From: Methylomicrobium lacus LW14
Lineage (GTDB): Bacteria; Pseudomonadota; Gammaproteobacteria; Methylococcales; Methylomonadaceae
Length of the DNA stretch: 64,000 bases
Assembly (NCBI RefSeq): GCF_000527095.1
Contig: NZ_AZUN01000001.1
Location: 3,795,501 to 3,859,500 of the forward strand
Direction: 5' to 3'
Shown: piece after piece, positions 18,928-26,735 of the stretch
Numbering within the stretch: the first letter of the stretch is position 1
Layout of the letters: every line of letters begins with the position of its first letter
Translations under genes and position numbers: made by a program
Notes under the pieces: generated by a model
The model's input: only the letters and a program-made list of their open reading frames with translations
Database searches by the model: none
Told to the model about the DNA's origin: nothing

Positions 18928-19004
18928 GTGGGAGCGCTTTTCAAGCGCGACAATCATGCCCGGAGATATGTCTGCGTACGGTCGCGGTTAAAAACCGCTC
19001 CCAC
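18928..19004. repeat. Inverted pair of REP-like elements
   Basis: A 24-base unit at 18928-18951 (GTGGGAGCG, TTTTCAA, GCGAC) and a second at 18981-19004 in inverse orientation differ at only a few loop and stem positions. Each contains its own hairpin. Two inverted REP units about 30 bases apart form a BIME-like structure of the kind mobilised by REP-associated transposases. No such transposase gene is in the window. Confidence 0.7.
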
Positions 19005-19122
19005 GATGTAAGGCTACATGCGCTTTCGATGTCTTCGCGCAGAAGATTTCCCACGCGAAGTTGCGATAAAGCGGGGGCTGAAGATCGGGCAGATTTTACT
19101 GATCCAGCGCTATGAACTGTTG

Positions 19123-19689
19123 TTAACGCTTATAAATTCCTATCAATTCGGCCTGACCGATGATATGTCCCGCCATCGCCTTCTCCAGCGCGGCCTTATC
19201 GGGCTGATTCAAATCCGGCAATACCGTGTCCAGCGCGTAAAGTTTAAAGAAATAACGGTGCTTGCCAAAAGGTGGACATGGGCCATTGTAGCCGGTACCT
19301 TTCCAGTCATTTTTGCCTTGTAGTGTACCTTGGGGTAATTTCTGCGGAGCAAGTTGTTGCGGCAATTCCGAAACCGTTGGCGGGATGTTGTAAAGCAGCC
19401 AGTGCACCCAGGTCCTGAGCGGCAGGAAAGGCGCCGGCACATCGGGATCGTCCACGATCAACACGAGGCTCTTGGCGTTTTGCGGAACATTAGCCCAGGC
19501 CAAAGCGGGCGAAACATTCGAGCCGTCGCAAGTAAATTCCTTGGGGATATCGGTTTGATGGGCAAAAGCGGGAGACTTCAGCGTCATCGGCATGGCGGCA
19601 CCTTCTTCAAGCGCAAGCGACAGGGGGGAATAACAGCAGAAAATCAATCCGAACAAGCGCAGGCAGGGCTGGAGTTTTTTGATTTGCAT
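19123..19689 (-). CDS. YbhB/YbcL (PEBP) family protein, secreted
   Basis: Protein of 188 residues with a signal peptide ending near PLSLALEEG. The mature part is a phosphatidylethanolamine-binding-protein fold of the bacterial YbhB/YbcL type: KEFTCDGSNVSPALAWANVP, LVLIVDDPDVP, TWVHWLLYNIP and GPCPPFGKHRYFFKLYALD, where the Asp/His/Pro residues line the anion-binding pocket. The function in bacteria is not settled. It is a single gene on the minus strand. The region to its right carries the end of cytochrome P450 on the same strand, 88 bases upstream, so co-transcription is possible. Confidence 0.9.
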   Translation of the reverse strand: MQIKKLQPCLRLFGLIFCCYSPLSLALEEGAAMPMTLKSPAFAHQTDIPKEFTCDGSNVSPALAWANVPQNAKSLVLIVDDPDVPAPFLPLRTWVHWLLYNIPPTVSELPQQLAPQKLPQGTLQGKNDWKGTGYNGPCPPFGKHRYFFKLYALDTVLPDLNQPDKAALEKAMAGHIIGQAELIGIYKR

Positions 19690-19777
19690 CGGTTTCTCCT
19701 TGCGTTAAACAGCAGTGACTATCTAAGACTTCGGAGGATGCTAAAGGTTCTATGTCGTCGTATCGAATCGATAGGGA

Positions 19778-21181
19778 TTATCTTTTTTTGAAGCGGACGT
19801 TCAAGTTCTCCGGCATCATCGTAAACGAAAACAACTCCCGCACCGGCTGTCCCGTGTCTACCGGGATGACGGTAAAATTTTTGGCCAGCATGGCGATCGC
19901 CATTTTGATTTCGAGCATCGCCAAACTGCGTCCGGGACAAAAGCGCGGTCCCGCGCCGAAAGGGGTGAAGGCGCTGCGGTTATGGGGACAACTGGCCGGG
20001 TTCGCATCGAGCCAGCGATCCGGCTTGAATTGACGCGCAGCGGAGAAATTTGCGTCCTGCAAGGCGTTATAACGGTTCAGCAGCATCAATAGGGTGCCTT
20101 GGGGGATCGTGACGCCGTTCAGTTCGACCTCTTGATTGGGTTCCAGAAATAAAATCGGCGCGACGTTTTTCAAGCGCAGGGTTTCCTGGGCGACGGCTTC
20201 GAGATAAGGCATGTTTTCGAGGATGCCGAGCTCGGGCGGCAGGGTGTGATCGCCTAAGGCCGTATCGGCTTCCTGCTGCAGCTTCCGTTGTACGTCCGGG
20301 TGTTCGCAAAGCAGGTGCAGCAGCCAGGATAAGGTGTGCGCGGTGGTGTCTTCGCCCGCAATAAGAATCGTGAACACGTTGCCTAGAATCTCCTCGTCGG
20401 ACAACCGGGCGCCGTCTTCGTCCCGCGCCAGCAGCAAGGTTTCGAGGAAGTTTGCCGGCTGGCCGGCGAGTTCCGGCTGTTGTTCAAGCCGCTCCCGCGT
20501 TTGCCGCACGAAGCCGTTGATCGTTTCCTTGATGATCGCCAGCGATTTTTCCATCGCGCGGTCGCTGGGCAGCTTGAAATAGCGCCAGTATGGAAACGGC
20601 GCGTTCGCCCAGCGGTTGAGTCCGGGCAAGTGGCTTTCCAGATGGCGCTGAAAGTCGGCGTTTTCGTTTTCGAGCAGGTTGATGTCGTAACCGAACGCGA
20701 ATTGCGTGGTCACATCGACCGTAAAGCGCATCCAGTCCTTGTCGACTGCAAGCGGATTTCCGGTTTCGGCAATGTGGCTCCAGCGGCTTTGCAATCGCTC
20801 GGTGATGACGCGCAGGGTCGGAAAGAAGCGCCGTAGCGGTTCCGGCTTGAATGCCTGCATCGTCAGCGCGCGCTGACGCCGCCATTGTTCGCCCTCGGCC
20901 GCAAAAACGCCATGGGTGCCGAGTTCTCTCGATATCTGTTCTATCGAACCGCCTCGGCGAAACGTTTGCGGACGATCGCGCAGGATTTGCTGGACTAGCT
21001 CAGGGTTGCCGATCACCACGACCGCTTTATTGACCAGTTTGAAGCGGTACATGTCGCCGTATCGATTGGCCCATTCCTCCAGGATCAGATGCAGTTTGGG
21101 TAAGTCGATTTGCAAGAGATTGCCAAGGATCGGCAAACCTTTGGGGCCGGGCAATTCGGAGGAATGTTGGGGAGAATGCAT
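19778..21181 (-). CDS. Cytochrome P450
   Basis: Protein of 467 residues and a soluble bacterial P450. The I helix has LIAGEDTTAHTLSW, the K helix ExxR motif is in QETLRL, and the heme-binding loop is FTPFGAGPRFCPGRSLAM with the axial Cys. The N-terminus HSPQHSSELPGPKGLPILG has the proline-rich hinge but no membrane anchor. The ATG at 21181 was chosen; an in-frame extension to 21319 adds 46 residues overlapping the neighbouring zinc-finger gene and is unlikely. No ferredoxin or reductase partner is adjacent. The substrate is unknown; fatty-acid or sterol/hopanoid oxidation would be typical guesses without support here. Confidence 0.93.
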   Translation of the reverse strand: MHSPQHSSELPGPKGLPILGNLLQIDLPKLHLILEEWANRYGDMYRFKLVNKAVVVIGNPELVQQILRDRPQTFRRGGSIEQISRELGTHGVFAAEGEQWRRQRALTMQAFKPEPLRRFFPTLRVITERLQSRWSHIAETGNPLAVDKDWMRFTVDVTTQFAFGYDINLLENENADFQRHLESHLPGLNRWANAPFPYWRYFKLPSDRAMEKSLAIIKETINGFVRQTRERLEQQPELAGQPANFLETLLLARDEDGARLSDEEILGNVFTILIAGEDTTAHTLSWLLHLLCEHPDVQRKLQQEADTALGDHTLPPELGILENMPYLEAVAQETLRLKNVAPILFLEPNQEVELNGVTIPQGTLLMLLNRYNALQDANFSAARQFKPDRWLDANPASCPHNRSAFTPFGAGPRFCPGRSLAMLEIKMAIAMLAKNFTVIPVDTGQPVRELFSFTMMPENLNVRFKKR

Positions 21182-21194
21182 GCGATCAGGGAGT

Positions 21195-21413
21195 TTACCT
21201 AGCGCTCTTTTCGAGCTCGGTCTGGCAAGCCAGGCAGTATTTGCACGGAATCGCCTGGCGCCGGCTTTCCGGAATCGGCTCGCCGCATTCCTCGCAATGC
21301 GTGGCCGATTCGCCTGCATACATCGATTTGCGCTGCTCCTCGATGAAGAGGTTAGTCATTTGCTCCATTCTTTCCAGGATGGCGTCCGTGCCGCCCGCCC
21401 ATGCTGTTGACAT
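21195..21413 (-). CDS. DksA/TraR-type C4 zinc finger protein
   Basis: Protein of 72 residues with a short N-terminal helix (RMEQMTNLFIEEQRKS) and a C4 zinc finger, CEECGEPIPESRR then PCKYCLACQTELE, which is the DksA/TraR zinc-ribbon signature (YbiI-like). Short members lack the long coiled coil of DksA but can still bind RNA polymerase. It lies 13 bases upstream of the P450 gene on the same strand, so the two are probably co-transcribed. No functional link to P450 is known to me. Confidence 0.85.
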   Translation of the reverse strand: MSTAWAGGTDAILERMEQMTNLFIEEQRKSMYAGESATHCEECGEPIPESRRQAIPCKYCLACQTELEKSAR

Positions 21414-21591
21414 CGTGATCTACTCTAAAAAGGTGAATTGGGTGTATTCTGAAAGGGTTACAACAAGCCATTGGAAAATGGACAGGGGCAAAAGTTTCAG
21501 GCCGCCGCAAGCTCGTCGTCCATTTTGGTATCTTCCGGTCACGCAAGTCAAGGTGCGCGCGCCGTCTTTTGAACCAGGCCAATCATTCATC

Positions 21592-22002
21592 GTGTCCAGA
21601 CAGTCTCCTATTCCGCCCGTCCTGTTTGCAGTCGCGCCGTCCCTGCGCTTGCAATATGCGCTGATCGCCGCGCACGGCCTGGCGCTTTGCGCCTGCCTGA
21701 TCAGCGCGCTGCCCTGGCCCGGAAAACTCCTGCCGGGCCTGGCGCTGCTGATTCATCTTGGCTTCGCCGTTAGAGACGTTAACCATCGGCACGATGCGAT
21801 TCGTTATCACGACGCCTCCGGCTGGAACATCAATGACGAAGCGGTCCTGATCCTTCCGTCGACCGTCGTGACGCCGTTTGCGATCTGGCTGCATTTCAAG
21901 CCGGAAGGCGCCCGTAAAAGGGCGATATTGATCGTGAACGATGCGCTGCCCGAGCACGAATTTCGCCGATTGATCGTGAAACTGAAAATCTCGACTGCCT
22001 GA
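21592..22002 (+). CDS. YgfX-like inner membrane protein
   Basis: Protein of 136 residues from the GTG at 21592. Two membrane segments near the N-terminus (LIAAHGLALCACLISALPW and LLPGLALLIHLGFAV) are followed by a cytoplasmic beta-rich domain ending DALPEHEFRRLIVKLKI, the YgfX/CptA hallmark. In E. coli YgfX is encoded beside SdhE and interacts with FtsZ and MreB; no sdhE-like gene is next to it here. Earlier in-frame starts extend to 21241 but run through the divergent zinc-finger gene. The start is the main uncertainty. Confidence 0.65.
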   Translation: MSRQSPIPPVLFAVAPSLRLQYALIAAHGLALCACLISALPWPGKLLPGLALLIHLGFAVRDVNHRHDAIRYHDASGWNINDEAVLILPSTVVTPFAIWLHFKPEGARKRAILIVNDALPEHEFRRLIVKLKISTA

Positions 22003-22017
22003 ATAGGCGATTGTCTG

Positions 22018-22023
22018 TATAAT
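22018..22023 (+). promoter_or_regulatory. -10 element upstream of ychF
   Basis: A perfect TATAAT lies 44 bases before the ychF start. No good -35 is found at the usual distance (TCGACT is 21 bases away), so the promoter assignment is tentative. Confidence 0.4.
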
Positions 22024-22066
22024 TGCGCCTCTTAAGTACCCTTTCTGATTCGAAAAATAGCACCCT

Positions 22067-23158
22067 ATGGCATTGTATTGTGGAATCGTCGGCCTGCCGA
22101 ACGTCGGCAAATCGACCCTGTTTAACGCGTTGACCCGGGCCAAGATCGCGGCCGAAAATTATCCGTTCTGTACGATCGACCCGAATGTCGGCGTCGTGCC
22201 GGTCCCCGACACCCGGATGGACAAACTCTCGGAAATCGTGAAGCCGGAACGCGTGTTGCCGACCACGATCGAGTTCGTCGATATCGCGGGCCTGGTCGCC
22301 GGCGCTTCCAAAGGCGAGGGATTGGGCAACCAGTTTCTCGGCAACATCCGTGAAACCGATGCGATCGCGCATGTGGTGCGCTGCTTTCATGACGAAAATG
22401 TCGTGCATGTCGCCGGCAAGGTCGATCCGATTTCGGATATCGAAGTGATCAACACCGAACTCGCGCTCGCCGACATGGCGAGCGTCGAAAAAGCGCTGAC
22501 GCGGGCCCAGAAAGCCTCCAAATCCGGCAACAAGGATGAACTGGCGAAAAAGGCGGTGCTCGAAAAAATCTATCAGCAACTGGACGCAGGTCAGCCGGCG
22601 CGCGCGCTGGGTCTGTCCGACGACGAACATGCGCTGGTCAGGGACCTTTGCCTGTTGACGATCAAGCCGACCATGTACATCGCGAACGTGCAGGACGACG
22701 GCTTCGAGAACAATCCACTGCTCGAAAAAGTGCAGGCTTTTGCGGACAAGGAAGGCGCGATGGTGGTGCCGATCTGCGCGGCGATCGAAGCCGAAATCGC
22801 CTTGCTCGATGACGAGGAAAAGAAAGAATTCCTGGATGACCTGGGTCTCGAAGAGCCGGGCCTGAACCGCGTGGTTCGTGCCGGCTATCAATTATTGAAT
22901 CTGGCGACTTATTTTACCGCCGGCGTGAAGGAAGTCCGCGCCTGGACGATCCCGGTCGGCGCGACCGCGCCGCAAGCGGCCGGCGTGATTCACAGCGATT
23001 TCGAACGCGGCTTCATCCGCGCCGAAGTGATCGCCTATGAAGATTTCATCGCGCACAAAGGCGAACAGGGCGCGAAAGATGCCGGCAAATGGCGTCTCGA
23101 AGGCAAGGACTACGTCGTGAAGGACGGCGATGTGGTGCATTTTCGATTCAATGTTTGA
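22067..23158 (+). CDS. ychF: Ribosome-binding ATPase YchF
   Basis: Protein of 363 residues and a universally conserved Obg-family P-loop protein that binds ribosomes and hydrolyses ATP in preference to GTP. G1 is GLPNVGKSTLFNALT near residue 8. EFVDIAGLVAGASKGEGLGN holds the G3 region. G4 is altered (YIANVQDD, with NxxE-like variation), which explains the ATP preference. The C-terminal TGS domain ends with KDYVVKDGDVVHFRFNV, the classical YchF terminus. The length matches E. coli YchF (363). The stop codon lies inside the -35 box of the tRNA-Met promoter. Confidence 0.98.
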   Translation: MALYCGIVGLPNVGKSTLFNALTRAKIAAENYPFCTIDPNVGVVPVPDTRMDKLSEIVKPERVLPTTIEFVDIAGLVAGASKGEGLGNQFLGNIRETDAIAHVVRCFHDENVVHVAGKVDPISDIEVINTELALADMASVEKALTRAQKASKSGNKDELAKKAVLEKIYQQLDAGQPARALGLSDDEHALVRDLCLLTIKPTMYIANVQDDGFENNPLLEKVQAFADKEGAMVVPICAAIEAEIALLDDEEKKEFLDDLGLEEPGLNRVVRAGYQLLNLATYFTAGVKEVRAWTIPVGATAPQAAGVIHSDFERGFIRAEVIAYEDFIAHKGEQGAKDAGKWRLEGKDYVVKDGDVVHFRFNV

Positions 23159-23183
23159 CAAACGGAATTTTGATATTTATAAT
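23155..23183 (+). promoter_or_regulatory. Consensus sigma-70 promoter for tRNA-Met
   Basis: TTGACA at 23155-23160 and TATAAT at 23178-23183 are separated by exactly 17 bases, a perfect match to the consensus. The -35 box overlaps the ychF stop codon (23156-23158). Transcription would start near 23190, about 20 bases before the tRNA. Confidence 0.9.
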
Positions 23184-23210
23184 TCCGCTTCTTTTTGAAG
23201 ATCTCAAGAA

Positions 23211-23287
23211 GGCGATGTAGCTCAGCCGGTTAGAGCGTGGGATTCATAACCCCAAGGTCGGTGGTTCGATCCCACCCATCGCCACCA
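23211..23287 (+). tRNA. tRNA-Met (CAT anticodon), elongator type
   Basis: A 77-base cloverleaf with encoded CCA. The acceptor GGCGATG pairs with CATCGCC, the D arm is GCTC/GAGC, the anticodon loop is TTCATAA with anticodon CAT, the variable loop is AGGTC, and the T arm GGTGG/CCACC encloses TTCGATC. The first pair is G-C, so it is not initiator tRNA (which has a mismatch there). The lysidine tRNA-Ile2 also has CAT, but the rest of the molecule looks like elongator Met. In the anticodon stem TGGGA faces CCCCA, leaving an A-C mismatch at the pair closing the loop. Confidence 0.93.
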
Positions 23288-23297
23288 TAGAATTCAA

Positions 23298-23327
23298 GGC
23301 CCTGCGAGCAATCACAGGGCCTTTTTT
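23298..23327 (+). terminator. Intrinsic terminator of tRNA-Met
   Basis: GGCCCTG at 23298-23304 pairs with CAGGGCC at 23315-23321, followed by six T (23322-23327). It starts ten bases after the tRNA end. Confidence 0.88.
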
Positions 23328-23457
23328 ATTGCCTATGGGGCACTGGCGGGGCAATTTAAGATAAAAACTCACAACAAATCGCAACACTGTAGGGCTATTT
23401 CTGGACAAAAAGCTTTATATAGCGCGTCCCCTCAATCAATCATTTAAGCTCTGAACG

Positions 23458-23823
23458 ATGAATGCAGCGCAATTTAAATGCCTTCTGGTTTTCTCTATCT
23501 TTGCCATCATCGGTTTTGGGCCAGTATCCCCTGGCTGCTTGATAGGAATGTACATTGTCATTGCGCGTCCGCAATGGTTCATCAGCCTGTCCAGTGACTT
23601 ATACGACAACAAGCCACATTTCCTAGAAAGGCTTGGAGTTGATTCTGAAAAGCAAACCAGGCAAGCAAGGATTAAGTGTTTCCTGAGTTTACTTGGGTTG
23701 TTCATTATTGATATTACGCCAATCCCGACTACGCCAATCATTGCTGTTTTCATCATTTTTAGTCGCCCGGTATGGTTTATCCGAGCGATTGGGAGCGTGT
23801 ATGGGAAAGACTTGAAAGCATAA
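23458..23823 (+). CDS. Small membrane protein, unrecognised
   Basis: Protein of 121 residues that I do not recognise. It has hydrophobic segments near residues 8-36 (LLVFSIFAIIGFGPVSPGCL) and 76-104 (FLSLLGLFIIDITPIPTTPI), each followed by a related motif: IARPQWFISL in the first half and FSRPVWFIRA in the second. This suggests an internal duplication, each half being a membrane hairpin with a PxWFI motif. The gene is clearly more AT-rich than the flanking housekeeping genes and lies between the tRNA gene and the patatin gene, consistent with acquired DNA. No ribosome site stands out. Confidence 0.55.
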   Translation: MNAAQFKCLLVFSIFAIIGFGPVSPGCLIGMYIVIARPQWFISLSSDLYDNKPHFLERLGVDSEKQTRQARIKCFLSLLGLFIIDITPIPTTPIIAVFIIFSRPVWFIRAIGSVYGKDLKA

Positions 23824-24133
23824 CCAGTCGAATTCAAAAATCTTCTTCAAGACAATTAGCGATAATTTTGCAAACTAAATTACGATTTGGTGAATCGGCG
23901 GCATGGGCATTGACTTATAAATTTTGTTAGGCTATTTTCGTCAGCCGGACCCGCTGTTTTTTCGGCAGGTTTTTATCAGCCGCAGGGAGCATGAACGTGA
24001 GACCGCCCGGAATAATGGCGGCCCAACCCGGCGGATCATTTCATTTTTCTCTGTGATGGCATCTATGGCATCTCCGCCGGATTTATTGACGGCAGGCATC
24101 GCGCCTGTTCATCTGTCTTTTTTGGGGGGATTC
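23824..24133 (+). promoter_or_regulatory. Upstream region of the patatin gene with a sigma-70-like promoter
   Basis: TTGACT at 23910-23915 and TATTTT at 23933-23938 are spaced by 17 bases and could drive the patatin gene. The remaining sequence is open in frame with the patatin gene from 23924 onward but lacks good start signals before 24134. Nothing else is seen. Confidence 0.4.
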
Positions 24134-26548
24134 ATGCAGCAACTCATTAAAAATCTGTTGTCGCGGCTCAAGCAATGCTTGCTGCCGGCGCCCGGTAATG
24201 CGTTTCCGTTTTGGGCGTGCATCAATGCATTGATACACGCATTCGGCGCTTGGTTGGCCAAACTGTCCGAAGCCTGGCAAAAATATGATTTTTTCTTCGA
24301 TTTGATCCGGTGCAGCCGGGTCACCTTATTCATCCTGGTTTTCGCCGCGGTATTTTTGTTTCTGCCCAACAGCCAAGGGGCGGAATTGACCATTCGGCTC
24401 AGCACCAGCCTGGGACATGCGCTGGTTTTTCTTCTGGGTGTGTTTTTGTGGGCGTTTCAAGCCTGGATCGGGACCCGCAAGGTGATGGAGATGGTCGAGA
24501 AGCGCGCCGAAGAGCCCGGCGAGCAGCAAAGCGGCCGGCATCATCTGCGTGAGGTGTTGCAGGAAAAAACATGGCTCGCGCGTCTGGTCAAGGGCAAGGA
24601 CTGCTGCGCCAAGGCTATGGAGTCTGAACCGGGCTGGGTCGAGCATTGGCCGAGAATCCTCGGTATGTTGGCTTTCCTGGTTTCTCTGTTGGCCTTATGG
24701 ATGCCGGTCAAGCAAGGTCGGATCTCGTTTTTTTCGCCGCACGGACTGGTGATCGCAGCGGACTTTGGTCTTGCGATTTTGTTTTACGCGCTGGCGATGT
24801 GTCGGCGTCAATGGATTCAAACGGTGTGCGCAAAAAAAGGCATTCCTGTCGAGGCGCATTGGGCGCATTTGGACAAATTGCATAAGTCGTCCGGCGTCTT
24901 TACGATCGCTTATGTGCTCGTCCTCTTGATATTGGCGACCTTTGCGCCGGTCTGGCTGGGCTTCACTTTCGGCGCGGCCGGTATGGCGGTGCTGGGTTTT
25001 AGTTCGCTGACCGCGACCGGCAATTTCATCATCCGTAGCATCGTTACCCGGAGCGGCGAGCGCGATTATGGCACTGCGACGCATTTTCCGGTGTTGTCGA
25101 TTTTATTCCTGACCGCGGCCGTTTTCAGTGTCTTTAACGATAATCACGGGATTCGTCTGTTATCGGGTACAAAGGCCGAGCGCTTTCCGCTGGAGGCATT
25201 TGCTGAGCAATGGACTCAACGCAATCCGCCCGGAGCCGCCGCGGTCAGACCGATGATTTTCGTCGCGGCGGCCGGCGGCGGCATTCGCGCCTCACAATGG
25301 ACCACGGCGGTGTTGACGCATCTGGCCGATAACCATCCGAAATTTGCCGAATCGGTGTTTGCGATCAGCGGCGTCTCCGGGGGCAGCGTCGGGGCCGCGT
25401 TTTACAGTGCTTTGCTGAAACAAAACATCGACTGCGCGCAGGCTGCCGGCAAGGATTGTCTGCAAAGCCGCGCGCGCGATATGTTATCGCACGACTTCCT
25501 GGGGCCGACCGTTTCGGCGCTGCTCTTCAATGACTTGTTGCAGCGTTTTTTACCGGTCGGCATTTTGCCGGACCGGCAGAAAGCTTTGGAGCAAGGCTGG
25601 GAAAGAGCCTGGTCGAAGGCGTTCGACGGTGGCGCGGGGATGGCGGAGGCTTATTCGGACACCTGGAGCAAGCCCGGCGGCGCCGGCAAATGGCGGCCGT
25701 TGCTGCTGCTGAACGACACGCATCTGGAAACCGGCAGAAAGGTGATCACCAGTCCTTTTCCGCTCGATCCATCCACCTTCGCGGACGATGTCGATTTGAT
25801 CCAGTTGCTCGGGGAGCGCGATATGCCGCTGTCGGCCGCGGCCGGCAACAGCGCGCGCTTTACCTATGTCAGTCCGCCCGGCACGCTGCCTTATGACGGC
25901 GATTGGTTTGATATGCGCGAGGATAACGGACACCTGCTCGACGGCGGTTATTTCGACAACAACGGCGCGATCACGCTGCAGGCGTTGCTGCAAACGCTGG
26001 ATACGCCTGCGAAAGACGGCGACGGGAAATCCTTTTTCGAACGCTATGCGATCAAGCCGATCGTCGTGCTGATCACCAACGACAGCAATCTGGTTTGCGG
26101 CAAGGATGCCGACGGTCTGGTCGAATGCCCTAACGATTTGTGGATCAAACCGCAAGGGGAGGTGCCCGATGCGCTGCCGGCGGTCACCGATTTCAACGGT
26201 AAATTCACCCGCCTGACCGATCACAACGGCGCGAATGAAACGCTGGGGCCGATCTTCGGCATTTTGAACGCGCGCGAAGGGCATGGCATCGCCGGGGTGA
26301 AGCATCTGATTGCCTGGGTCAATGCGTGCCGGAACTGGCCGGAAGGTTGCCATTTAGCGGAGAGCGCCAAGCCGGAGTTCTATCACTTTCGGATCGATCT
26401 GAACGAGGGCGAGAATCCGCCCGCGTTGGGCTGGGTGTTGTCGAAAGACAGCGAAGAACTGATCTGGAACAAGATCAAGGCGCGGGACGGAAAAAACGGT
26501 TCGCAGCATAACAACGAGGAGGCGAAGCAATTGTTGGGATCGTTATAG
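24134..26548 (+). CDS. Membrane-anchored patatin-like phospholipase
   Basis: Protein of 804 residues from the ATG at 24134, which follows GGGGGG; the frame is open upstream to 23924. The N-terminal ~360 residues hold about six to seven membrane segments (for example LFILVFAAVFLFLP, ALVFLLGVFLWAF, ILGMLAFLVSLLAL). The C-terminal half is a patatin domain: the oxyanion region AAAGGGIRASQW near residue 380, nucleophile elbow ISGVSGGSVGAAF (GxSxG) near 412, and LDGGYFDNNG with the catalytic Asp near 603. It is predicted to be a Ser-Asp lipid acyl hydrolase tethered to the inner membrane. Bacterial patatins serve as toxins, effectors or lipid-turnover enzymes; the sequence does not decide which. 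The preceding small membrane protein could be a partner. Confidence 0.83.
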   Translation: MQQLIKNLLSRLKQCLLPAPGNAFPFWACINALIHAFGAWLAKLSEAWQKYDFFFDLIRCSRVTLFILVFAAVFLFLPNSQGAELTIRLSTSLGHALVFLLGVFLWAFQAWIGTRKVMEMVEKRAEEPGEQQSGRHHLREVLQEKTWLARLVKGKDCCAKAMESEPGWVEHWPRILGMLAFLVSLLALWMPVKQGRISFFSPHGLVIAADFGLAILFYALAMCRRQWIQTVCAKKGIPVEAHWAHLDKLHKSSGVFTIAYVLVLLILATFAPVWLGFTFGAAGMAVLGFSSLTATGNFIIRSIVTRSGERDYGTATHFPVLSILFLTAAVFSVFNDNHGIRLLSGTKAERFPLEAFAEQWTQRNPPGAAAVRPMIFVAAAGGGIRASQWTTAVLTHLADNHPKFAESVFAISGVSGGSVGAAFYSALLKQNIDCAQAAGKDCLQSRARDMLSHDFLGPTVSALLFNDLLQRFLPVGILPDRQKALEQGWERAWSKAFDGGAGMAEAYSDTWSKPGGAGKWRPLLLLNDTHLETGRKVITSPFPLDPSTFADDVDLIQLLGERDMPLSAAAGNSARFTYVSPPGTLPYDGDWFDMREDNGHLLDGGYFDNNGAITLQALLQTLDTPAKDGDGKSFFERYAIKPIVVLITNDSNLVCGKDADGLVECPNDLWIKPQGEVPDALPAVTDFNGKFTRLTDHNGANETLGPIFGILNAREGHGIAGVKHLIAWVNACRNWPEGCHLAESAKPEFYHFRIDLNEGENPPALGWVLSKDSEELIWNKIKARDGKNGSQHNNEEAKQLLGSL

Positions 26549-26735
26549 CGTCCTGGCATTGCCGATCTATTTGCCAGGGAAGGCGAATGGCCTCGAGGCG
26601 CCGTCTTCCGGATTGAAAGGATCGGAGGAAAAACGCGCCGGGAGTTCAGGTTTTCGATCGATTAGACACGCGGGACGTTGCCCGGTAGAATCTAACCTAT
26701 ATAAGCATTTTATAAATTTCTCTGATTGTCTGTTC

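Noticed and set aside
23211..23457. tRNA gene as an integration site for a mobile island
   Set aside because: No integrase and no repeat of the tRNA 3' end was seen in the following 5 kb; only the AT-rich small gene hints at acquired DNA.
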